Source: Spirometra erinaceieuropaei (Eukaryota > Platyhelminthes > Cestoda > Diphyllobothriidea > Diphyllobothriidae). Taken from it: a stretch of DNA of 64,000 nt. Position 1 is the stretch's first letter. Each line of letters opens with the position of its first letter. A model generated the notes under the pieces. That model was not told the origin of the DNA. It did no database searches and saw nothing but the letters and a program-made list of their open reading frames with translations. Positions 46,801 through 58,409 of this stretch are shown piece by piece. The position numbers were made by a program, and so were the translations under genes. The DNA lies in contig CACRXP010000646.1 in NCBI GenBank assembly GCA_902702965.1, positions 187,758 to 251,757 of the forward strand, written 5' to 3'.

Positions 46801-49800
46801 TATACAGCGCATCCATTTACTCCTGAGTTTTTGACACACGGCTTATCAAATGATTTCTGTTTGGCTGGCTCTATCCCCATATTTATGTTCACGCATGCTC
46901 CCCATTCACCGTGGGAATGTGCGAGTGTCGTTGCCTACACCACTTGAAGGCCTGTGAGACGGACGTACTTGCACGCCCATCCTCTCTCCCTGTCCCTTGG
47001 TAGTTCGCTCGTCGTTAACGAAGAGGACCACTGTCCTGTGAGCACAGTTACGACTTGCGAGCGAGTCAGGCCTCTTGCACTTAAGGTTTGTGCAGCATCG
47101 GCCGCACTTCTTTCTTATGCCCACCGTACTCAAGTGGCAAGAGGAGATCAATACGCCCGTAGGTGCAGTGACTGACGAAGCAAAACAGTCCGTGTACATG
47201 TTCCACACACGTGCTGGACCGCAATTTCACACCTACCAAGCCACACTGGGGTCTCGGAGCATACGGAGGCGAGAGTATACTTAAAATCACACCCGATATG
47301 GGCCATTGCATTCTGACCCTCAGTCCTGAGCAGGACCAAGTTATCCTGCCAGGTAGCGATTTTCTGAGCCTCAGCTGTTAGCACTTTTTGGTAGTTTAAA
47401 GCACCCGGTCGCTTTTAGCGAGAAAACCATGCGCTGGTCCCGAGGAGTCTGGCCTCGTTCCCATCTTCTCTCATGCATTAGTAGCAGACTGACTGGAGAA
47501 GCTGAGTTCGGGCACAGTGACTGGCTGGGCATGAAGTTACGGCCTAAAAAGGCCTCCGTGCGTCTCTAAATAGACACCAACACTAATCAGGGTTCGGTGG
47601 GGTTTGAGGTAATAATATCAAAACATTTGTGCCGAATATTACTTTCTCTCAACTGTCTGACAAATTTGTGTCCTTCTGGCATTCAGGAATTGTGTAATGT
47701 TCTGCCTCATGACGCACAAAGTGATGCACATGTGAACCAATGTGTGCTTACATTTGTCTTTTATTCCAATCCAATGTGGATTCTGGAACAAAAAAGCCAG
47801 TTGCCAAGTATCTATCTCCATCCAGTGCAACCTCTTTGAACTCGGGATGGCTCTCTATCACAATAATCACATTGACCTGTAGAAATCCTAGTGAATAAGC
47901 CACGGGGCAGTTATAACTTACGAGCCATCGGCGTTGTCGATAAATAAGACTAGTATCGGTGAAGTCGCTCTGCGAGGTATTTTGCACGCGTTTTTTACAA
48001 GTCTTGCCACCAGCTGTTGTTTGATCCGCCTATTCTTGTCTTACAGTTCCCCGAACGCCACCATGCTTATGCTAGAGGTGTCTCTTTGTCAATTCAGACC
48101 AGACAGAACGAGATTGGAAAGACGGAGGCTGCTGTGACCTGCAAAGAAGGTAGCGAGACCGGTGATTATGTCAACGTGTCAGCGACCAGACAACCCGAAG
48201 AGAATCACACCCGTTCTTCCAGGAGCTGTGTCAACGCCTCGGACCCAGAGTCGCATCGTGCCTTGGCAGCCACCCTACCAGCGGGGACGTTTGACGGTAA
48301 CCTCCAACTCAACGGTACGTCTAGCAGCAGCCCTTCTACCGGAAGACGGACTCCTCTGACCACCGCGGTTGTGCCTGACGCCGCGGTCCCTCGAAGCGCG
48401 GCACTCAAGTCTGCCACATCTATTACATTCCAGCGTTCCAGGCGGTTTCAGCGTCAGCAATTTGAACCGCGTCAATCCTCTCCCTTCAGTGAGACCGGCG
48501 GTTTGGCCGAGAAGGCACACAACTTTCGGGTTCACACCTTTCGGGGGCCGCACTGGTGTTACTTCTGTACCCACTTCATCTGGGGTCTCGTATCTCAGGG
48601 TGTCAAGTGCACTGACTGCGGATTTCAGGTATACCACCTTTCCCTTTAACTCCTTATCATAATTACCATCCATGCATAGCACTTTGTGCTGACCTAAGGA
48701 AATGTACTAATCCCAAGACGACCACCTGAGGATGATGCCTCTGGAACATAATTTAGCAAAAAAATTGCGTTTCCAGCAATCAGGTTTTTTTTCCGCATCG
48801 CCAAAGTGTATGCTGCTCAAGAAAGCCGAACCGCGTTTTAAGTGGTTTTCAAAGTCGGATGACCCTATGCTGACCGCAATCTTTCTACTTCATTTTTCCT
48901 GTCTTGGTTGTTTAGCGCCATCTAATTCCTGCATTGATGGTAGTGTCGATATGCTCAATCAACCATCGCGTCGATGGAGGGTGGTTTGCCTTTCGAGGTG
49001 GCTGTTCGTGTGGGGGTCAGTGACTTCCTCGTCGGGCAGCATTATCTGGTCTTCTCATGTCAACCGCTGTGTCTTTATTTTAGGGCCTATTAAAGCTATC
49101 TTATCCTGTTTAACAGTAACTGGCCTATCCTACGAACTGTTTACCGAAGTTTCGGAATATATTTTCGATTAAGAGGGACTGCTTAGATGTGGTTGGAATA
49201 TTGCTTATCGTGCAGCATAATCCAAAGATACCGTGGTCAGGCCAGAATGAGCTTCATTCTGGCCGCCTTAAAAACCGCGCTCGGTAAAAAAGGGCTGCTT
49301 AAGTAGCAAAGACATTTCCCATTAATTTTTAGCGCCCTTTTAGGTTTTTGCATATTTTGTAGAAAACATGCGCAAAAAAATATTCTTGTACTCATTTGAT
49401 AGTAAATTAAGTCTTATTCAAATTTTAGGCTTGAAGAAAGAGTATCTTTTGGTTTTGGGGGAGTTTCAGATTAGGAGATTTTTAAAGACCGTGTTTCCTG
49501 ACTCAGAATGAATTGAGAGGGGCTAAAACCTACAATATACCTGCTATAACTGTCCGTCAAACAGTAGATTTGCTGTCTCATGGACCGTTGACCGAAATGT
49601 GTTTTAAATTCGAAAATATTACTTAACTGGGGTTCTCATTACTAGCAATCTTGTCGCAGAATCATAGGATGCCCCAGTCACATCAGAACCCGGCTTTCAA
49701 ATGAAATTCCTATCGACCGCTGACATAAGTTATATTCCGTAAAAATGACTGCCTAGGTAGCATGATTTTTTCCCACTGCTTTTGTATTCATGTAGTTACG

Positions 49801-52800
49801 AATTACGTCTTCTTCAGATTTTAGGCTTGAAGAATGGGTATCTTCTGGTTTTAAGGGAGTTTCATATTATGGGCCTTTTAAGACCACAAAATGTGCATTC
49901 GTACAGCATCGTATCCGCCCATTTACAAATGCTGCTGATGGAGTGCACAGCATGGTCTATATGCATTATAAAGCTTCATGGGCCCTATGTGACCGCTTAG
50001 TAATTGCAAATAGAAAGGTGTGACTTTCCTTACAAGGAAAGTATACGCCATGTATAGTGGAAACCCTAAGCACAAGTGCGACTGCAGGTCGGTTCCGAAA
50101 TTACTCAGGAATTGAAAATCTTTTAACCTCTAAGCGTGCCATTTAAAGAAGACATGATTTGCCATCAAATGAGCACGAGGAGTACCTTTATGCATGTTTC
50201 ATATGTTTGAATTAACATGAGCATAGGAGGTCAATGGGATACTGTCATGCTGCTTAAGTAGTACTTTTCGACCGAGTGCGGTTTTTGCTGGCGGCCGGAC
50301 AGAAGCTCATTCAAAAGCCGGCACCCTGGCGTGACTGAAATATCTTGGGATTATGCTGCACGAAAGTCAGTATTCGAACCGCACCTGGGTAACCCTTCCT
50401 AATCGGAAGCACATTTCATGAGATGGGCCAGCTACTGTTCCTGGCGTTAATTAAGCAAGCTATATGGTTTGCCCTGGTAGGGGATCTACTTTTTGTATTG
50501 TCACTCCTGCACGAGGTGGCCATTCTGTGCTGCCCGACCAGCGTCCAGCTCTCATCTGTGCTGCCACGTAACTGTCTTCAGCGCAGCGGTTGCACTTCAG
50601 CGACCGCTTCTTTTGCCGGGGAGCCGTACCAGATGAGACCGGCCGGTGTTTCTCCGCATGGCAAAAAACAACATGGAGCTCGTTAATGGCAACTGCTGGG
50701 CTACGTGTTCACGGAGACGCATGATCACCGTGACGTTTGTGGCAAGCACGGTGCGGTAACAATGTTGTACCCACCACTGCCTGGTTGTCTAGACGACGAG
50801 GCTGCAAATCCACCTACAGAGACGACCTCGAGGGTAAAAGGCAAACGAAGCTGAGCAAGGCAGTACTAAACCTGGTGGAACGCGGACGGAGATTCTACAA
50901 CAAAATGAACAAATTGAACTAGCTCTAAATCCTTTTGGATGAGGTGACAATAATGGCGAATTACAGCTACTGTCTTACTAAAGAAAACCAGAAGTAGAAT
51001 TTACGTGAATGGAAACACGGCTCAAGATAAGGCTGCATCCTTTCAATGCCGAAGCCTAGTACGACAGAGCCTGACAGAGATGTAAAATTATTGGCTGACT
51101 CGGTAAGCAGAGAAATTTTATGGACACACAGACCGCGACAAGGCAAAGAACTTCTTCACGGTCATCGAAGCAGTCTACGGTTCTCAGCCCATCGATCCAC
51201 GCAGCTGCTCAGTTCGGACGCTACAAATCAACGATCGGAGGAACTGAAAATTGTGGATCCAAGCACACAGGAGGTGTCCTCGACTGCTTACATGCAGCCT
51301 GCGAGGAAACCACTGCAGTCATCCGCAGGTAGAGACTAATGCTAAACTCGAACAACTGCCTTTCCTGCTGGAGACGAGCTGATGTTAAGTGAACCTCCGA
51401 ACGCCGATTGAAGTCCAGTCGAAATGGAATACCAGTACAGTGGCTCTCAACTTGTGGATATGATTGGCTCACTATTCCTGGCTTCATGACGAGAAGGACA
51501 AACCGTATGCAAAGTTGCTCCATCTTGCTGTAACGGTGTTTCGGGCCTGTCCTCTGCCACTCAAAGTTGCCAGCACTACTTGGCATCGCGCCACCGTAAC
51601 TGCAGTATCATGTTCCTCCTTAGAAAAATAGAACCCAATCGCCCAAGCCACGACCTTTAGGGGGTGCAGTTCATGCTGGTGAGTAACGCATGCGTTCTCT
51701 TTGTCCCAATACCGAGTATCCTGCCATGTTGTTCAGCTGAAAATCACCTTAATCCCACATGGCCTGAAAATAACGCCCTTATACTGTCTGCGTTGAAGTA
51801 TGGGAGGGATGATTTTCGAAATAAAAATCGCTCGTGTTTGCGCACTGTTTCATTGGGAATTTTTCCGCAGTAAATTTGCAAGGAACAAATCTCCAAAATC
51901 TGAAGCAAAACTTGAAGAACATTAAGGTCAAAGTTGTTAAATTTTTAAATTGTAAGGCAATTTACGGGCCATCGTTTTTATGATTAGCTTTTTATTTAAA
52001 AATTCCAAATTGTCGTTGTACGTCTTGTCGGTTCATTTCGGAATCAATTGCAGACGGCCTTGGTCCGGTTATTTGCAATTGACTTCACTTTTACACACTT
52101 TATTTTACATATCCGAATTTATGCCTGGAAGCGGCGGCCACTGTTTTATCAAAATTTTCGGCCCATTTCCCTTGTCGTGTAGCCTTTTTTTCTAGGACCC
52201 ATTAAGATGTTCCATTTTAAAGATAGACCGACCCTAGGGCTGTTTGCCAGGAGTGCGATGGCACACTTTCATGCTTTTTACGTGACCGGAGTACCACGAT
52301 TGCATCAAAGGCAGATAATCACTAGAAGCTGCCTCGTTTTCGATAAACGCAACAGCATGCTAGGCGCCGACGTCACGACTCCTGTGCAGCAGCAGGCGCT
52401 CACAGTGTGGTCTCCTAAAGCGAGAAGATTCAACGGGAACTACGGGTCGTTGCTTGCACGTGCAGTAGAGTCTGCGCTCCTAGGTTGTCTTAGCAAATGG
52501 GCTTGCCTACCTAATCGGTCCATATACTATCTGTGTAGCTAATCAAATCGACGAGCGCACATTCGAGGGTTTATAAATACTGTCTATCTCGACCAGATTC
52601 GTTGACGGGAAGCACTCGTGGGATTTCTTTCTAACAGAACTATTGGCTCATCTGTTCGACATTATCTACCATGAAAACTTTCTCCGTGATGAGTTGTCTG
52701 CGTAGGTTTTATTACCAGTTGCGGGTGTTAGTCGATGGTCTTGCTGGCCGAAGCGAGCGCTGGATGAGCCTAAGACAGGTGTTTTCCTCGTCTGCCTATT

Positions 52801-54276
52801 TCGGAGAATACGTCCCCTCCCACCGTCTTCGAACATTCTTGGCATTGCTGGACTTGGCCTAGTCCTCGCTTCGATTATGGTTGACTCATATAACTGCTGC
52901 TCCGTCTGCACCGAGGTCTATTTGCTCAAGGCCAGACATTTTGAGAATGAATCAGATAGCCAGACAATTGTGTAGTTGAAGTAACCCGAAATTATTACCA
53001 AATGGTTGAGAAGCATTAGGAAATTCCAACCACCTAGACATAATAAGTCCTCACCTACCTCATTTGTGGCTGCATTAGTTGTCGGATATAGCGTCTAGTA
53101 GAAGCCTGTCGCAGCTCTGCGCCGCTTATCATTGTTACCCACTTCATAGTTTGCGTGTACTGGTTCATTCAACTGGGGACTTTAGTGGATAGCAATCTTT
53201 TTTTCACTTGTTACTTCACGGTGCCGGCTTTTTCCATAATGACGTTTGTGGTGATGTGTCGCCTTCATACTTAAGACCTCCACTCATCTAACATTCTTAA
53301 CGCAAACCCAACTAACTTCTTTCTATCTCCCATATTTGACATTGTTGTGTTAGTCACAATTTTTCTGGGCAACGCATGCTACGTTTCCTTTTGGCTAGCA
53401 GAACCCCATCATACAGAAGGAATGCTTGACTGTAGGGTACTGGAACCCGAACTTTAGCGTGTCTCCTGGATGTCATGATTCTCCCGGCAATCTATATGTC
53501 TATTACTAGTCGTTTGTTGGTCCTCCCTAATCCCACTCAGCCTTCTTTCGTTGACAAGCGATGCACCTGATTTCGTTACGAGCGCCTCCTCAGTTCCTAT
53601 GCTTTACCGTCTTTCCATCTTCGCACCTGCACACACACTGTGCTGGTGGGAAACTTCGGGGAAAGGAATCACGCCCGAATGGGGATTTTTTATTCCGACT
53701 TTACTGTAGCACCCCGTTGCATTTGCGTCCCATAGTCCATAAAAGACACTTCTACATCACTTGATGACTTTCACACGTTCGTTTGCAGCGATGACTGCGC
53801 AGTTTCGCAATTTCTCCTGTTTATGTTCTGCTGTATGCCTACCCGCTATCCTAAACGGCTACCAGGATGCGGCCGCTGCGTAGAGCGGGATTTCGCAGAA
53901 CAAGAAATGAGAATCTCGCTGGCAGGCGAGATCGGAATGAGAAGGCAATCGCGTACTGTTTCGCCTTCTGCATCTTAGTAACCATCCCCTACCCCAGCAG
54001 CCCATAAAGCACGACCGTGTGGGTGTGTTTTAACTCAGAAAAAAGTAGTTATCGCGGTAGTGCTGAGTAGCATAGTAATTCCCGCGCAACGAGTTAACTG
54101 GCACTTTTAATGCTCAAACTCCGGGCAGTGATGACGCTTAACCCCGTCCACCCTTTCATCCTTCAGGCCCATAAACGATGCTCCATTCGGGTTCCCAACG
54201 ATTGCCTGCCTCATATGAAGCAACTAAAGCGGGTCTTTTGTGTGGAGCTTACCAGCCTTGCCTGCGCCGAGCACCG
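43673..54276 (+). CDS. Chimaerin-like protein (SH2-C1, RhoGAP part not in view), partial, five exons
   Basis: Exons: 43673-43877, 43915-44113, 45555-46106, 48047-48628 and 54167-54276. Every junction has a GT donor and an AG acceptor, and the phases agree (2, 0, 0, 0, then 2 at the end). The product has an SH2 domain (exons 1-2), a long Ser/Thr-rich linker (exons 3-4) and a C1 diacylglycerol/phorbol-ester domain (end of exon 4 and exon 5). This order, with the flanking sequences EAP...ICTR before the SH2 and PNDC...VFCVELT after the C1, is that of chimaerins. Those proteins have a RhoGAP domain for Rac next and act at membranes in response to diacylglycerol. The RhoGAP exons were not found before 64000 and probably lie beyond. 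The N-terminus is also missing. About 550 codons are visible; the SH2-C1 linker (about 375 residues) is several times longer than in vertebrates. Confidence 0.88.
43915..44113 (+). CDS. Chimaerin exon: C-terminal half of SH2
   Basis: This exon completes the split Arg codon and encodes [40 protein letters not shown] and [10 protein letters not shown], close to chimaerin SH2 ends. The donor is caa|gtaagt. The intron before it (43878-43914) is only 37 bp. Confidence 0.9.
44340..44470. repeat. Repeat shared with 58250-58400
   Basis: An intronic stretch (gatctttttgactctacctt, acacca.gcttgtgagagtga and gattgtggtagatgtggctcaag) matches, with substitutions, a segment at about 58310-58395. It is non-coding here and dispersed, so it is a repeat and not an exon. 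Confidence 0.55.
45555..46106 (+). CDS. Chimaerin exon: linker, first part
   Basis: The acceptor is tctctttcag and the donor gag|gtaatc. The exon is 552 bp, 184 codons with no stop, starting and ending in phase 0 as the neighbours require. It is low-complexity, rich in Ser, Thr, Pro, Asn and His, without a known domain. It is placed between SH2 and C1 by phase, orientation and lack of stops; sequence alone would not identify it. Confidence 0.65.
48047..48628 (+). CDS. Chimaerin exon: linker, second part, and most of C1
   Basis: The acceptor is tgtcttacag and the donor cag|gtatac; 194 codons. After a Ser/Arg-rich linker comes the C1 start at His 48518 ([17 protein letters not shown], then [18 protein letters not shown]). 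The spacing H-x12-C-x2-C-x13-C-x2-C is the C1 pattern, and the P..W..GL..QG core expected for lipid binding is present. Confidence 0.92.
49145..50437. mobile_element. Long-TIR DNA element, diverged copy with a duplicated left arm
   Basis: The right arm, read in reverse from 50437 (cagtag, then ccatctcatgaaatgt, gggtgccggctttt and aatgagcttct), matches the arms of the 15015-16006 element. Its inner part carries the ctgcttaagtag palindrome variant near 50250. The left side shows two successive arm-like blocks: 49145-49500 (ctgcttaagtag near 49298) and 49560-49880 (ctgcctaggtag near 49750). So either the arm was duplicated or one copy inserted next to another. The outer right flank is tt and not ta, so the target duplication has decayed. 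There is no transposase. Confidence 0.7.
50780..51570 (+). mobile_element. LINE-A copy 3, fragment in chimaerin intron
   Basis: The plus strand shows the endonuclease-RT linker in broken frames: [12 protein letters not shown] near 50805, GKRQ near 50840, then [20 protein letters not shown] near 51130-51190. A LPQVETN-like and [10 protein letters not shown] segment follows near 51325-51375. The order matches LINE-A copy 2 (NIFAAIKAVF, LPPFLQET). Stops are frequent and the RT catalytic part is absent. Confidence 0.65.
54167..54276 (+). CDS. Chimaerin exon: end of C1 and start of C1-RhoGAP linker
   Basis: It starts in phase 0 after ccttcag with [13 protein letters not shown], giving the last His and two Cys of the C1 pattern (final Cys codon 54203-54205). 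It continues [20 protein letters not shown] and AEH, the conserved lead into RhoGAP in chimaerins. The exon ends two bases into a codon at cg|gtaagt. Confidence 0.92.
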
Positions 54277-55265
54277 GTAAGTAAGATTCTTTCTTGTTTG
54301 CTTCATAGGGTCGTCTGTACGCCATAATGTTCTTGCCATTTATGCTTCTTTCAGTGCATAATCACTATGTTTGTCGTTGTTTTTGCCCATTCCCTCACGA
54401 GTTTTGTTTCCTATTATCACTGCATCCGTTTTACACGACCCTTTTCTTGACAGTCCTAGGTTGATCCTGATTACTTGCCTTATGATTCAGAATAAGACCA
54501 CCCACAGCATCTTAGAAGTAGTACTGCGGTTGAGATCATGATTCTGCTTTGGGTTTTAAGACTTGTCCCTCCTCCCCTCCCCGAATGTCGGCGTTCTGTG
54601 GTTCAGAGTTTATTTTGTCCTTTATCACTAGAACTGTTTAAGGCAACAAAGCAGCTAAGCGTCCACGCTCTCTCAGGACCCGATTAAAAATTGGTGTCGG
54701 TCATCTTGCTGCCCTTCATCGTTTCCATCCTAACGAGGTATTTTGCTTTACCGGAGGTTCTTCCTAACTTTATACTCCATGAAGACAGGAGATGCCTTTA
54801 TGGGGGATTTAAAGGGCAGGCATTTTTTGCAAACTCTACCTGATAGCTGAGTACTTTTCGCCTATGATGGTGTGCAGATTAAGTATCCGTAATTATCCAT
54901 TAAACTTTCTCATCACTGACAGTGCGATTCATGTGGCGGAGTCTTATGCCACCCAATGCACCCTCATTTTCGACGCCGAACGTTTATATCAGCTGTCTGT
55001 TCCCCTCACACTACCTTTAAGTCGTTGCGTCTACGTGGTGCAACCCATCTACTGAGGGTGGCTACAAGGGCATTTTATTTTTTGGCCATCTCCATGACTC
55101 AGAATCAGGCTCAGATGTCTAGTGCCGAAACTCTCAACATCAGCCTGCTCTTGACTGTGGTCGCATATTTTTAAATCGGACAACGTACTCGCTATGCCCA
55201 CAAAGTGAACAAGGCGGGTTGTAGTTTTTGGCTGAGCGCCCACTTGCATGCCTGCCTTCTTCGCT

Positions 55266-56117
55266 CTAAATATCCGTATTATGTGGAGTGTTTTTGAGTT
55301 CTCTAATACCCTGATAGGCCTCATATCTGTGATTGAAGAGCACGTAGTCATCCAATAATTCACGCCTTGATAGAAGTTCATCCATGGTCCTACAAGAACA
55401 CTGAAAGTAGGAGACCAGAATTCTATCAATGCCACTCATATTTGCTGTTTCATATTCAGCCTGAATTAGGACATTAAGAATAGAAGAATCTAGCGCGTGC
55501 AGATGCGGAGTCTGCACTCCCATTGGGCGCCACACAGGCGGACAGCCGGCTTTTTCGCGAGCCCGCACGGGAGCTCCACAACGCGAGGTCTGAGGGCGTG
55601 GGAGGCAGTTGCTCAGTCCCCTCTCTGCACGCCCCTCACTTGCCAGACAGTGCGCCTGCGAGGGGTTAAAAAAGACGCAGACCGGCAGTCCTGACAGCAG
55701 CTTTGACAGCTGCGGCAAGTAGGTGACGCAGAAAGGCGGCCGGGTGTAACAGCCACGTCGCATCAGCCGACCCGCAGGGATGCCAAACTTCCATGGGGGA
55801 GGGGGGCAACACCGAACAATGTTCCCCTCCGACTGAGGGCCAAGATGCACTCGTCGTCCACTCCGTGACGCGGGGAGTAAATAGGTTGAATAGTTAGGCC
55901 TAGGCGTCATGATACGGACGGTTAGGTTTGTGCAAACCCGACAGATAGAGGAGTAGATTAACCGCATCCTCCGAGTGTTGCCAATTCTCACGTCAGCGCA
56001 TTTTGGCGAAGCAACTTGGAACAAACACTCCTGAGACTCCTTTAAGGGACGCAAAACACTAAAAACACAATTTACTGACAAGGCCAAACAATTGGCACTC
56101 GCAAACCCCTTTACCAC
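55266..56117 (-). CDS. Unrecognised 283-codon open frame, doubtful
   Basis: The longest open frame in the window not assigned to a known family. It has an ATG start and no recognisable domain. It spans two compositions: a GC-rich block at about 55495-55880 (rich in Arg, Pro, Cys) flanked by A/T-rich ends, which points to a frame crossing a repeat boundary rather than one gene. It lies antisense in what should be a chimaerin intron. Cysteines and prolines are frequent but form no clear zinc-finger spacing. I would not assign a function. Confidence 0.25.
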   Translation of the reverse strand: MVKGFASANCLALSVNCVFSVLRPLKESQECLFQVASPKCADVRIGNTRRMRLIYSSICRVCTNLTVRIMTPRPNYSTYLLPASRSGRRVHLGPQSEGNIVRCCPPPPWKFGIPAGRLMRRGCYTRPPFCVTYLPQLSKLLSGLPVCVFFNPSQAHCLASEGRAERGLSNCLPRPQTSRCGAPVRAREKAGCPPVWRPMGVQTPHLHALDSSILNVLIQAEYETANMSGIDRILVSYFQCSCRTMDELLSRRELLDDYVLFNHRYEAYQGIRELKNTPHNTDI

Positions 56118-57483
56118 TGTGTTGGCGCATTCGAGGTACTCGGTTGGGTGCTCGTATTGTTGGCGTTACACCATATATGGTGGTGTCCCGTCAGGCCCTG
56201 AATTTGTTTTTGTAATTGAGCTTATTCGGAAAGAATTGGTTTGCAACGCAAATCTTCCTTGCGTCATGCAAATTTTCATTTTGTAGTAAATGTGTATGTG
56301 TCCGTTGAGGGCTGTCAGGATATCAGATTTGCGTGGACAGTTGAGACACGCGGAAATGGGTCTGCCGTTGATAGAATTAGTTTGCAGTTTTTAACTGCCC
56401 CTGTTTTTTCATCGAACCGTCATACTTACCTGTTTTTTGTTGGGATTCCTTTGGGTCCTTTACTGATGCTTATATATATCTTAATCCGACCGTCTGCGTT
56501 CTCTTGTATCGCTTTGTTCTCTCCTCACTCAACAATCGTCTTGATAAGAGCTGATCAGGCCGTCTGAAGACCCTTCCGCTCCATCAAAGTTGAGTCTGCG
56601 TACCTGTTTACTAGAGGACTCGAGTGTCTTCTCATCTTCAGCATTATCCACGGTTAGTCTAGGCGAGAGCGGTTGGGTGTCCCCACTTGACGCTGGCATA
56701 TAGCGTCTGTGAGCCCTTCGCGTACAGTAGGTGAAGAAACTTGTGAAACTCATGATGGTCATTGGAATCCTCTACGAACGAAAAAACTTGAAGACTGGAA
56801 CGAGTCATGTTTGTCCGTCCTACAAGAAATCCTTGCCCTCCTTGGCTTCCTTCCAGTGGAATTTAAGCACTAAGGTAGGCTGTCAGAACTGATACAAGTC
56901 TCATCACCTCGCTTAGCGAGAGTTTACTCACAAATCTGGCTGGCTTGTTTTCTCTGACTGGGCACGAGCAAACTACTACTGCAGCTTTCCTCAGCATTGC
57001 CTCTAAGGCCATAACTGCGCACCAGGAAGCCGAAACTCAGACAGTAACATGAATCCTAAACAGCGAACCCTGGGAAATAAAGAGGGATGAGACTGTCGAC
57101 TGAAATTTGCAAGAGCTGCCCCAGGGTAGTTCGCGAGTTGACCCGATTATTGCAGAGTTCAAACGACATTGGACCTAGAAGTTCCTCCTTTTCCCGAAGA
57201 GAAATAACTCAGAATGCCACAGCGGCAAAAGTATCGCGTTAGTCGTCACCGATGCGATGTTTTTTTTCGAACCAGTGTTTGTACTCCTCTATGAGTTCGC
57301 AGACACGTCAGAGCCAGGACCTAATGCGTCCATGAAATTCTGCATGGACTGCATATCCGTTCGGAAACTGATCCTGCAGCAACAATTCGTTTTCAGCAGT
57401 TGTTTGCCTCATAAATTTTACCGAAGTCACCGCTCCACTTGACAACTCTGGTGGCAAATGGTATCCTACTGCATATTCTAGGC

Positions 57484-58029
57484 TCATTCAAGGTATGCTA
57501 TCATCAATGAACTCTCAACTTCTGGCTTACGGTAAAGAAACAACTGCCTCGATGTTAATACCAACGTCTGACAAGGTTTTCGACCCCTCTCTTTAGTATG
57601 AGAGGGATTCTGCTGAGAAAGCTCTCTAGCATAAGTCCGCCCATCCAGTACAGAACAGGTTTTATACCTCGAATAGGTCGAGTTCGTTTGCCCGCTTGGA
57701 ACCCCTTTGATGAGAACGCATGCGTCCATGCCTTCACAGTCGTCGGCTCTCAGAAGTTTGCCATTGAAATGAATGCTCTTTGTGCCCCCCCACCCATGTG
57801 GCCCCTCTGTAACTCTAACACGTAAGACTCGACCAGTTACCCCATTTATATGAAGTCCTATTGTGCTGTATAGAGGGCCAGGTCGTGTGTGGCACGCGCA
57901 GTCGGTATATCTAACTCTGTCAGCTACTGCGCCAAATCCCTGCATCAGTTGACCCACCGACTCGGGTGGTGGACTGTTACCTGGGGTAGAGACCAGGGAG
58001 TAAGGTCGACCCTCAGCGCATATTCCCAA
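57484..58029 (-). CDS. Unrecognised 181-codon open frame, doubtful
   Basis: It reads from an ATG at 58029 to 57484 without a stop. Residues include a stretch GLHINGVTGRVLRVRVTEG and many Gly, Arg and Ser. No domain, signal peptide or membrane segment is seen. It borders the repeat at 58080-58400 and lies antisense to the chimaerin gene, so it may be part of an unidentified mobile element. Confidence 0.25.
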   Translation of the reverse strand: MGICAEGRPYSLVSTPGNSPPPESVGQLMQGFGAVADRVRYTDCACHTRPGPLYSTIGLHINGVTGRVLRVRVTEGPHGWGGTKSIHFNGKLLRADDCEGMDACVLIKGVPSGQTNSTYSRYKTCSVLDGRTYARELSQQNPSHTKERGRKPCQTLVLTSRQLFLYRKPEVESSLMIAYLE

Positions 58030-58079
58030 CTATAAGAAACATGAAGCCCATGAATCTATTGCGTTGTGGTGAAGGCCGT

Positions 58080-58400
58080 GGCTTGGGAGGCTGCCAACCG
58101 ACAGGCTAACTTGGTCCTCCTCGGAGGGGGTGGAGAGTCAGACTGCAGTGCCTCCTTAGTGTAGCCTTTACGGCAATCCCACTCATTTGGAATCCGAGCC
58201 GCCCCATTTTTCCAGTGTAAAATCCTAGTCCTGGTGGGCCAGGGGTTGCGGTGTCATGCCCAGGCGTGGGTTTACGCCGTACCAGCCACTTGTGTCCCAT
58301 CCCGCTTCCGATCCTCTTGACTCTGTCTTGACACCGGGACCAGGAGGGTGAGGAGGAGAGAGTGCGGTAGATGCAGCCCAAGCCACCGTCCATGCACCTA
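58080..58400 (-). repeat. Dispersed repeat next to LINE-A tail
   Basis: The part at 58250-58400 matches the chimaerin intron segment at 44340-44470. On the minus strand the unit holds a 96-codon open frame (58106-58393) that looks incidental. It lies directly before the zinc-finger end of a LINE-A copy and could be its 3' untranslated region or a separate repeat. Confidence 0.5.
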
Positions 58401-58409
58401 CCATGCTGT

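Larger units (their letters stand above)
48629..54166 (+). other. 5.5-kb intron within the C1 domain, filled with mobile DNA
   Basis: The intron runs from gtatac to the acceptor ttcatccttcag. It holds a long-TIR element (about 49145-50437) and a LINE-A fragment (about 50780-51570). From 51570 to 54166 nothing is recognised. Minus- and plus-strand frames within it carry no known domain. Confidence 0.75.
54277..58080. other. Probable chimaerin intron and repeats
   Basis: This follows a good donor site, so it should be intron of the chimaerin gene. I searched for RhoGAP exons (SEGLYRVSG-type and K-x-x-RELP-type motifs) on the plus strand and saw none. Two unexplained minus-strand open frames lie here and are listed separately. 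Confidence 0.5.
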
